Source of the DNA: Desulfatibacillum alkenivorans DSM 16219
GTDB lineage: Bacteria; Desulfobacterota; Desulfobacteria; Desulfobacterales; Desulfatibacillaceae
DNA length: 64,000 bases
Reading direction: 5' to 3'
Assembly: GCF_900142135.1 (NCBI RefSeq)
Contig: NZ_FQZU01000004.1
Location: 186,001-250,000, forward strand
The translations under genes were made by a program, and so were the position numbers. Positions within the stretch are counted from its first letter, which is position 1, and each line of letters starts with the position of its first letter. Positions 1-7,104 of the stretch are shown in pieces. The notes under the pieces were generated by a model that had not been told where the DNA came from, did no database searches, and saw nothing but the letters and a program-made list of their open reading frames with translations.

Positions 1-452
1 ACCCCGACTCCGGTGGGCTGGCTGTTGGAGGATATGGGATAAATGTCAAAATCCGCGTCGTCAAAGTCCAAGTCAATGGTTTTGGCGTCCAACTCCGTGT
101 CTGTGGTGGAAGAGGGACCGGAGCCGATCCATTCGTGGGATACGTTTCTGTGATACGGACCGGTGCGTCCGGCTGCTGCGTTTTGCGTCCCAAGGGTGGT
201 GGGAAAATTGGTGGAGGCGTCGTCCAGGTCCCCGAAATCCGCCGCTTGGTTGGATATTCTCGTCAGGGTGCGCATGTTGTAAAGAACATCCGTCAGATTG
301 ATGATGGAGTCGCCGTTTACGTCGCCGTTCACAACTCCGGGAGCCCCGGGAATTACGGCTTTGCCGGCGATGCGGCTATCATCCGCGAAAACCGCTTGGG
401 CCAGGAGCAAAAAAAGAACAACAATGCCCATGGAGCGCTTTGTCATAGTCAT
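1..452 (-). CDS. Exported protein with dockerin-like motif (partial, C-terminus beyond window)
   Basis: Open minus-strand frame from an ATG at 452 to the left edge (150 codons, no stop). The start is chosen because GGAGGG lies 5-6 nt upstream; a second ATG is two codons on. The product begins with a signal peptide (MTMTKRSMGIVVLFLLLAQA, then VFA-DD). Residues about 45-65 read GDVNGDSIINLTDVLYNMRT, which fits one EF-hand-like calcium-binding segment of a type I dockerin (DxNxDxxxNxxD). The rest seen is Ser/Thr/Asp rich with no recognised domain. It is likely secreted or surface-attached. The function cannot be stated because most of the protein is missing. Confidence 0.75.
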   Translation of the reverse strand, partial: MTMTKRSMGIVVLFLLLAQAVFADDSRIAGKAVIPGAPGVVNGDVNGDSIINLTDVLYNMRTLTRISNQAADFGDLDDASTNFPTTLGTQNAAAGRTGPYHRNVSHEWIGSGPSSTTDTELDAKTIDLDFDDADFDIYPISSNSQPTGVG

Positions 453-944
453 TAGTCCCTCCCTGCAGGCCTGGGCGTTTGCTCAGGCTATGTTTTGATC
501 CGGTGGTTCAATTATGGCAAGCTGTCCATATCATGTCAAAAAAAACATTAAGGATGGGGTTGGCGTGGAAAAAAAGCGCCGATAAAGCGCGCAATAAAAG
601 CCATGGAAATTGGATAAAAATGTAAAAAACTCAAGATTAATTATTTTAAAAGGTCATTATATTCTAAATATTATATGGCAATTTATAAAATCCGCCCTTT
701 GTTTGATGGCGGGCAGCCCTGCGTTGCGGCGGCTTTTCTCGGGCGGGTTTCGAATCCGCCCGGGAAGGCTGTGCTTTCATGGGCCGCATTCAAAGACGCC
801 GCCTATTTATGCTTATGCGCAAGCATGGTTCCGGTCTCGCAATAATGGGAGAGAGCGTCCGCCAGAAAATCCAGGGAGACGAGCATTTTGTCGTGCAAAT
901 CCTGGTCCGTGAACCGGTCGTTTTTGGGGCAGGAGAGAATTCGG
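453..944. other. Intergenic region, AT-rich, no supported gene
   Basis: This 490-base stretch holds the promoter side of the exported protein at 1-452 and an AT-rich part at about 530-690. A minus-strand open frame without a start codon (803-991) would encode a plausible protein C-terminus containing LVSLDFLADALSHYCETGTM, but it overlaps the AraC remnant and may be chance. No RNA gene is seen. Confidence 0.5.
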
Positions 945-1186
945 CTGCGGGAGGTGCGGTTTAAACACCCCGGGCCTGAGGATTGCGGACCCTATGAGGA
1001 AAGGTTCGCCGCGCCTTGTATCGGGAAATCCTGGATTACGTGCGCAGGGAAACGGCCCTGCAATACTTGCAGAAAGGGGAAATGACCCTGTGCGACATTG
1101 CCTACTTATTGGGATTTTCCGAGCAAAGCGCATTCAACCGGGCCTTTAAACGATGGACCGGCAAAAGCCCCAAATCCTTTCTTTAA
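945..1186 (+). pseudogene. AraC-family regulator remnant (frameshifted, internally deleted)
   Basis: Two pieces of one AraC-type regulator lie in different frames. Bases 945-1016 encode LREVRFKHPGPEDCGPYEER, matching the end of an arabinose-binding-like N-terminal domain (VRFxHPxPxDxxPY). Bases 998-1186 encode 62 residues of the C-terminal HTH, including MTLCDIAYLLGFSEQSAFNR and AFKRWTGKSPKSF, then TAA. The linker and first HTH helix region are shortened and the frame shifts, so no intact protein can be made. The stop codon overlaps the stop of the convergent NTF2-like gene. Confidence 0.75.
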
Positions 1187-1554
1187 TCATGATGATAGGT
1201 CTTGTTGACGATTTTCCATTCGCCGTCCACCTTGGCCAGGCTCAGGTAATCGAAAAATTGCATTTTCATATACACGTCGCGGACCTTGACCGCAGCCGCC
1301 TGGCCGGTAACGTCGATGCTCAGGATTTCCATGTCAAAGGGCTCTCCCTTGGATTCAAGGGACGGCGCGGAAGCGACCATTTTGAAAAAGCCCGAGGCGG
1401 GCATGTGCGAGAACTTGCCGTGGAAATGGCCGAACAAAAAAGCCTCGGCGTGAAAGGCTTTCTCCAGCCTGGCTACGTCTCCGTAATACATGCCGTCAAA
1501 ATAGTTCTGAACGGTTTCCTTGATCATTTCCAGGTCTTGTGCGTTGTCGGTCAT
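1183..1554 (-). CDS. NTF2-like / lumazine-binding-like protein
   Basis: 123-residue protein. The ATG at 1554 is preferred over longer in-frame extensions because GGTGGAG lies just upstream and the extension into hldE is antisense to coding sequence. It looks like a SnoaL/NTF2 cone-fold protein of the Lumazine_bd_2 kind (ETVQNYFDGMYYGDVARLEK near the N-terminus, VKVRDVYMKMQFFDYLSL and GEWKIVNKTYHH at the end). Such proteins bind small ligands or act as simple enzymes; no substrate can be inferred. It lies downstream of hldE on the same strand, after a likely terminator. Confidence 0.8.
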   Translation of the reverse strand: MTDNAQDLEMIKETVQNYFDGMYYGDVARLEKAFHAEAFLFGHFHGKFSHMPASGFFKMVASAPSLESKGEPFDMEILSIDVTGQAAAVKVRDVYMKMQFFDYLSLAKVDGEWKIVNKTYHHD

Positions 1555-1604
1555 TTTTGCCTCCACCTTTTGACAAGAAGTCATTGTTGAAATACATTGA
1601 AAAC

Positions 1605-1660
1605 AGAGGCTCGGCCGAGTGGTTGCCTGTGGGCGCCTGCGAAGGCGTTGCCTCTTTTTT
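1605..1660 (-). terminator. Possible terminator of hldE
   Basis: Just beyond the hldE stop, AGAGGC (1605-1610) pairs with GCCTCT (1650-1655) around an inner CGCCT-TCGC-AGGCG hairpin. Read on the minus strand the tail is TGTTTTC; read on the plus strand it is a run of T. Orientation is therefore not certain. Confidence 0.4.
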
Positions 1661-1661
1661 T

Positions 1662-3131
1662 TTATCCCCTGCCGTTGCGGATATCCTGAATGATGCGGGT
1701 GGACGAAACGTCCGAGGCGTCGGGGATCAGCGCCACCCGGCCGCCCAGCTCCTCCACCAGTTCGTGGCCCAGCACCTGGTCCGGCTTGTAATTTCCGCCT
1801 TTGGTGAGGATGTCGGGCCGAACGGCCCGGATAAGTTCGTTCAATTGGTTCGTGGAAAAGACGGTGACAAAATCCACGCCGGTCATGGCGCTGATGATTT
1901 TCACCCTTTCGCGCTCCCGGATGATGGGGCGGCCCTGCCCTTTGACCATGCGGACGGACTCGTCGTCGTCCACGGCCACAACAAGCACGTCGCCCAGCTT
2001 GCGGGATTGCTCCAGAAGATTGATGTGCCCCTCGTGCAAAAGGTCGAAGCATCCGTTGGTGAGAACGATCTTCTTGCCCTGGCGGCGCAGGTTTTCCAAG
2101 ACGCCTTGAAGCTCCTGCAGGGGCTTGAGCTTGGCCTGGTAGGCGATGGGCTGGTCCTGCAACTGGGCTTTCAACTCCGCCTGATCCACGGTGGCCGTAC
2201 CCACCTTGGCCACCACAATGCCGGCGGCCGCGTTGGCCAGGGCGGCCGCGGTCTTGTACGACGCCCCCGCGGCAAGGCTCAGGCCCAGCACGGAGATGAC
2301 CGTATCCCCGGCGCCGGACACATCAAACACTTGCCTGGCCTGGGCGTGCACCCGGAAGGGCTCCTCGCCCGGAGAGAACAGGGCCATGCCTTCCTTGCCC
2401 AGGGTGATGAGAATTTTTTCCGCGCCGGCGGTTTCCAGGAGTTTGGCCGCCGCCCGTTCCAGGCTGGCCTGGTCCGTGATTTCCACGCCCGAAGCCTGGG
2501 AGGCTTCCCTTTTATTGGGGGTAATGCAGGTTGCGCCCTTGTATTTGGAATAATCCATGCCCTTGGGATCGACGATCAGGGCTTTTCCGGCGGTTTTGCA
2601 GATTTTCGCCAACTCCCTTAAAAGCGGACGGGTGAGCACGCCTTTGCCGTAATCCGAGGCGATCACCAAATCGCATTGGGGAATCTGGGTTTGGGCGAAA
2701 CAAACTATGGCCTGCACCTGTTCTTCCGAAATCTCCTGTTTGGACTCCCTGTCGATGCGCAGCATTTGCTGGTTGGCGCCGATCACACGGGTTTTGCGCG
2801 TGGTTGCACGGCCCTGATCCACCAACAGGCCATCCGTATTGACGCCCAGGGAGGTCAGCTTGCCGTTCAGCAAATCCCCGGCTTTGCCGCCGCCCATAAC
2901 CCCTGCCACGGACACCTTGGCGCCCAAAGCCGTGAGGTTGTTCACCACGTTGCCGGCGCCGCCCAGGGTGGAAGTGGTTTTTTTAACCTCCACCACCTGC
3001 ACCGGGGCTTCCGGAGAAATGCGGCTGACCTCGCCCCACAAATATTCGTCGATCATCATGTCGCCCACCACAAGCACCCGGCAGGACGAGAACAGGGACA
3101 CGTCAAAGCTATGAAAATTTTCGGCTTCCAT
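1662..3131 (-). CDS. hldE: Bifunctional heptose-7-phosphate kinase / heptose-1-phosphate adenylyltransferase
   Basis: 489 residues, full length for HldE (RfaE). Residues 1-320 are a PfkB/ribokinase-type kinase, with GGAGNVVNNLTALGAKVSVA near the N-terminus and the anion-hole motif DVSGAGDTVISVL. Residues about 345-489 are a nucleotidyltransferase with LTNGCFDLLHEGHINLLEQS. It makes ADP-D-glycero-beta-D-manno-heptose for the LPS inner core, in the cytoplasm. The ATG at 3131 has AAGGA upstream. It starts 47 bases after the radical SAM gene on the same strand, so the two may be cotranscribed. Its presence indicates a Gram-negative envelope with heptose. Confidence 0.97.
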   Translation of the reverse strand: MEAENFHSFDVSLFSSCRVLVVGDMMIDEYLWGEVSRISPEAPVQVVEVKKTTSTLGGAGNVVNNLTALGAKVSVAGVMGGGKAGDLLNGKLTSLGVNTDGLLVDQGRATTRKTRVIGANQQMLRIDRESKQEISEEQVQAIVCFAQTQIPQCDLVIASDYGKGVLTRPLLRELAKICKTAGKALIVDPKGMDYSKYKGATCITPNKREASQASGVEITDQASLERAAAKLLETAGAEKILITLGKEGMALFSPGEEPFRVHAQARQVFDVSGAGDTVISVLGLSLAAGASYKTAAALANAAAGIVVAKVGTATVDQAELKAQLQDQPIAYQAKLKPLQELQGVLENLRRQGKKIVLTNGCFDLLHEGHINLLEQSRKLGDVLVVAVDDDESVRMVKGQGRPIIRERERVKIISAMTGVDFVTVFSTNQLNELIRAVRPDILTKGGNYKPDQVLGHELVEELGGRVALIPDASDVSSTRIIQDIRNGRG

Positions 3132-3178
3132 GGATTTTCCTTAGCATGAAGGCGCGGCCTTAGGCAAAGCCTTTGGCG

Positions 3179-4105
3179 TTAAAAGGATGCAAAGGGCTTA
3201 TTTTCGTCCGTAAAGTCGGGCACGGCGTTTTCCGGGGACTCCTCCGGGTCCTGGGTGAGAATCAGCTTAAATCCCAGATCCTCGGCCATGCCCACGGCCT
3301 GATCGTATTCCTCTTGGGTAATGGTCCGGTTGATTTCAGGAAACTCGGAGGCCCGGTGCAGAGGCGAATATTGGGACATGATGGACAGGCCGATCCCGGT
3401 GGAAACCTCCAAAGCCAAAAAGCACAAGGACTCCCACAAGCCGGAAACGCCGCCGGGCAAAACCAGCAGCCTCACCCACACGCCCCGCCTGGCCATGCCC
3501 GTGCCAGGGTCGATGTCCATATCGCCGGTCTGACGATGCATTTCCAGGACGGCCTCCCGGGCCGCTTCCACGTATCCCGGCGCCTGGGAGTATTTTTCGG
3601 CCAGGGCGTTGTTGGAATATTTCAGGTCCGGCAGATACACGTCCACAAGGCCGTCCAGGGACTTAAGCATTTCCATGCTGTCGTAGGCGGAGCTGTTGTA
3701 CAGCACGGGAAGGCTTACGCCCGCTTTTTTGGCGTAAACAAGGGCCTCCCGCACCTGGGGAACCTGATGGGACGGGCTGACCAACCCTAAAAAGCCCGCG
3801 CCTGCGGCTTCCAGCTCCAGGGCCTTTTGGGCGAACTCCTCCGGCGTGCAAACCGAATCCGCAAGCCCTTGCTGGCTGATCTGCCAGTTCTGGCAATACA
3901 CGCAGGCCAGGTTGCAGGAGGTAAAAAAGAAGTTGGCCGTCCCGCCCGGGCCGGAGAACATGGGCTCCTCGCCCTGATGCAGGCCCGCCCAACTGATGTG
4001 CAGCCGATGGTCCAGGCCGCAAAAGCCGGTCTCGCCGCCGGCGCGGTCCACGCCGCAGTTCCGGGGGCACACCCGGCAAGGATTTAACGCATTGTTTCTA
4101 TTCAT
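3179..4105 (-). CDS. PflX-type radical SAM protein (COG1313 family)
   Basis: 308 residues from the ATG at 4105; the open frame continues 79 codons further upstream but that extension is unlike the family. The N-terminus has a Cys pair motif (NPCRVCPRNCGVD) followed by CGLD, then the radical SAM signature CNLACVYC (CxxxCxxC) inside FTSCNLACVYCQNWQISQQG. This is the arrangement of the PflX/COG1313 proteins related to pyruvate formate-lyase activating enzymes. The substrate is unknown. It may share an operon with hldE 47 bases downstream. No glycyl-radical enzyme is nearby. Confidence 0.85.
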   Translation of the reverse strand: MNRNNALNPCRVCPRNCGVDRAGGETGFCGLDHRLHISWAGLHQGEEPMFSGPGGTANFFFTSCNLACVYCQNWQISQQGLADSVCTPEEFAQKALELEAAGAGFLGLVSPSHQVPQVREALVYAKKAGVSLPVLYNSSAYDSMEMLKSLDGLVDVYLPDLKYSNNALAEKYSQAPGYVEAAREAVLEMHRQTGDMDIDPGTGMARRGVWVRLLVLPGGVSGLWESLCFLALEVSTGIGLSIMSQYSPLHRASEFPEINRTITQEEYDQAVGMAEDLGFKLILTQDPEESPENAVPDFTDENKPFASF

Positions 4106-4391
4106 GGGTTTGCTTTTAGCCCTGAAAGTTGATATTGCAAACGTCAGCCTATGGTCTGACCGAAAAGGAGCCCCTCCCCATTTACATCCGGGTATTACGA
4201 AATCAGACGAAAAATTGCAAGTCATAGCAGCGCCGGAGCGGCAATGCCGTGGACCGGCGCCCGGACAATTTTCCAAAAAATGATGCCGCAGGGCGCCCCA
4301 TGCGTTTAATATGCGCCCCAGGCCGGGAAGTATAAGCCTCATCCCGGTTTTTTGCCTGACTTTTTAGTATATATATTGTATTGTTGTAAAC

Positions 4392-7100
4392 ATGATGGTC
4401 AATAACGAAATCAATGATGCAGCCGCCCCCCAGCCGCAGGAAGCAGAGCGGACTTTACCGGGGCCGTGGCCCTGGTACGTTATTTTGCTTCTGGGCTTTG
4501 GGCTGGGCGGCTTTTTTGTCTGGCTAATGGTTTGCTGGGCCTTGTGGGCTCGGAACGAAAAAAAGCGGAGCCTGATCGCCCTGGCCGCCAACCTGCTGGT
4601 TTTTGCAGGCGTTCGATACGCCAGCTTAAACCTTCTGTGCTCCTGGTGGGTCATATCCCTGGGCGCCGTCTTCCTGGATTTGGCGTGGACTGTAGCCGCC
4701 TGGCGCTATCAATACGTTTTTATAGGCCCTGCGCCGCCGCGTTACAAAAACCTGCCGCCGGTAAAATGGCTTGCGCCCGTGCTGATCGGAGGCTTGCTGG
4801 GATTTTGCATTGCGGCGCTTATCAGCATTCCCCAGGCCATAGAAAACCGCATTGCCATGCTTTCTCTGTGGGACTCCCTGAACCGCGAAATCGTGTTGTG
4901 GGATTTTTTCAAGGGCGCTTTTGCGGGCATTGCCGGCGGTGTTTTCGTCGGCGCTTGGTGGGCGGGGAACCCCAAAGGATTTAAAGTCCGGGACATTGTC
5001 TGCTATCTGGGCGGAACCCTGATCGCCTGGATTGGGCTGCTGCTGCTGTTCAAGCTGCAGGGCTATTATTTGACCGGAGGCGGCGAAGCCCTGGACATGG
5101 ACTCCGTTTACAATTCGGTGATTCCTCCCTGGGGCGGCAAGGATAAGCAATTCGTCCTGACCATGGGAAGCTATATCGAGTTCATGGGGTTTATCCTTAT
5201 ACCTTTGCTGTTCGGCGCTCCCGGCAGAATCCGCGATTTCGGCCTCAGAGCCCTGGTCGTCCCCCTGGTTTTTATTTGCTCCTTCCCCTATTGGATGACG
5301 TCAAACTCACAATGGATGGACTATCAGGGGAGAATCATGTACCTGGCGGCCTCGCCGGACCAGGCTGAGCGGGATTACGCCTTTGACAAGCTGAAGACGC
5401 TTCTTGCGCGCTATCCCGATCATGCGCGCTGGCCGTATCTGGCCGAGAAATACGTCGCCTATTTGTACCATCAGGGCGAGTTTGAAAAAGCCGAAGAATA
5501 CAACCGCCGCATTGCCGAGAATTTTGAAGGCCAAAACCGCTGGTACTGGATCGTATCCCAGGCGAAATCCGTTCAGGAAAACTATGACCCGTCCAAACGC
5601 AATCCCGGCGAGTGGCTGAACATACCGGTTGTGGACGACGCCAATTATCTGACCGCCAACTGGATGAGCCTGCTTGCGGCCATCCGGTATTGGGAAGGGG
5701 AGGACGTACCCGAATCCCAGATAAAAACCCGCTTGAGGGCCATGTCAGAGACCGAAGACCTGATCAACCTCCGGCCCTTGCTGTCATTTGTGCATCTGGA
5801 CGACGCAGCCGCCAACCTGGGCTACAAAACCCTGGTTCTGCCCTCGGACCTGCCAACGGCCCAAAGGCTTTTGGACAAGGGCATCCCGGTTTTTATGGAG
5901 GGCTACCAGCTTTTTTACCTCATGTACGGGTTTGATAAAGGCCGGAACCTGGCCCTGACCTATAATTTTTCCTCCATCAGCAACCGGCAGATGAAAAACA
6001 ACCGGGACGAAGCCGGCGAAGTGCTGGGCCTGGAGGATGAAGGCCGGGGCAAAAGCAGGATGCGCCGGGAAAGAATCCGCCGCGAGGCCTATTGGGAAAT
6101 GGCGCCCGAGGTTTGGGAAGCCCCCGTGAACCAAATCATCAGCCCGTTTATGGCCGTGGTGATCCCCGAGCAATACTTGTCCATTGCCGCGGAAGCCGCA
6201 GGCTTGCCAAAAGCGGAGTTGATTGCCCAAAGCAAGGCCCGGATAGCAGCCCTTATAAGCCTCCAGTTCACCAAAGCCGGAGATCCGGTAAACGCCATTG
6301 AATGGGCCATGGCCTCCGCGGAGAAATGGGACTCCCCCATTCCCTTCTACATGGCTTACCTGGCGGCCTCGTTGTGGGCCGACCGGAGCGAAAATCTCAA
6401 GAGCCGGATCAGGCTGGAAAAAGGCTTCGACGAGCTGAAAACCTATATGGCGTATTTTGACAAGCCTGAAATCAAAGCATTTTTGGATAAATCCGCCGCG
6501 CAATTCGAAGCGGACCTGAAAGATCCGGGCTTGCCCAGGATGGTCGGCATGGCCTATTTGTCCTTTTTGCATAAAAGCGATCCCCGGCAGCGCCGGATCA
6601 TTGCGGATCTTTACAAACAATGGACCCAAACGGACCCTTCCCGGTACAGAACCTGGGCTAAATTGGCGGATTTATACGAGTTCGCAAACGACATCCCCAA
6701 TATGGTCGCTGCTCTGGAAGGGATGATAAAGGCCGGCCCGGCCGCCCATTCCGGCCGCCTGAAGGCGGCCTATGGTTATATCCTTCTCGGGCAGCCGGAG
6801 AAGGCCAAGGAAACCCTGGAGCATGTGGAGGCCGGAGGCCTGCGCCATGACGCGGATTATCAATTTGTGCTGGGCGCCATTGCGGAATGGGAGGAAAAGC
6901 CCGAAAAGGCTCTGACCCATTATGCAGCGGCCGTGGACATGAGACGGCATATTCCCGTTTATCATCTTTACTACGGCCGTGCGCTTTTGGCCGAAGGACA
7001 AGATGAGGACGCCAAAAAGGCCCTGGAATGGGCCTGCCGGATCGATCCGGACACCGAGGTGACTGAACAAGCCCGGAAAATGCTGGAAAACATGGACTGA
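4392..7100 (+). CDS. Large membrane protein: TM region, degenerate C39-like fold, TPR helices
   Basis: 902 residues, not assigned to a named family. About eight hydrophobic segments lie in residues 27-302, then TPR-like helices (about 325-395), a segment at about 408-530 that matches the C39-like peptidase region of the next protein, and further TPR-like helices to the end (for example KAKETLEHVEAGGLRHDADY). The peptidase-like segment has no catalytic residues: the Cys position is Leu420 (DANYLTANWMS), the His position is Gln506/Leu507 and the Asp position is Asn525. The next gene begins 4 bases after the stop. No strong ribosome site precedes the ATG (another ATG follows directly). A pseudopeptidase scaffold role is inference. 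Confidence 0.8.
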   Translation: MMVNNEINDAAAPQPQEAERTLPGPWPWYVILLLGFGLGGFFVWLMVCWALWARNEKKRSLIALAANLLVFAGVRYASLNLLCSWWVISLGAVFLDLAWTVAAWRYQYVFIGPAPPRYKNLPPVKWLAPVLIGGLLGFCIAALISIPQAIENRIAMLSLWDSLNREIVLWDFFKGAFAGIAGGVFVGAWWAGNPKGFKVRDIVCYLGGTLIAWIGLLLLFKLQGYYLTGGGEALDMDSVYNSVIPPWGGKDKQFVLTMGSYIEFMGFILIPLLFGAPGRIRDFGLRALVVPLVFICSFPYWMTSNSQWMDYQGRIMYLAASPDQAERDYAFDKLKTLLARYPDHARWPYLAEKYVAYLYHQGEFEKAEEYNRRIAENFEGQNRWYWIVSQAKSVQENYDPSKRNPGEWLNIPVVDDANYLTANWMSLLAAIRYWEGEDVPESQIKTRLRAMSETEDLINLRPLLSFVHLDDAAANLGYKTLVLPSDLPTAQRLLDKGIPVFMEGYQLFYLMYGFDKGRNLALTYNFSSISNRQMKNNRDEAGEVLGLEDEGRGKSRMRRERIRREAYWEMAPEVWEAPVNQIISPFMAVVIPEQYLSIAAEAAGLPKAELIAQSKARIAALISLQFTKAGDPVNAIEWAMASAEKWDSPIPFYMAYLAASLWADRSENLKSRIRLEKGFDELKTYMAYFDKPEIKAFLDKSAAQFEADLKDPGLPRMVGMAYLSFLHKSDPRQRRIIADLYKQWTQTDPSRYRTWAKLADLYEFANDIPNMVAALEGMIKAGPAAHSGRLKAAYGYILLGQPEKAKETLEHVEAGGLRHDADYQFVLGAIAEWEEKPEKALTHYAAAVDMRRHIPVYHLYYGRALLAEGQDEDAKKALEWACRIDPDTEVTEQARKMLENMD

Positions 7101-7104
7101 CCGA

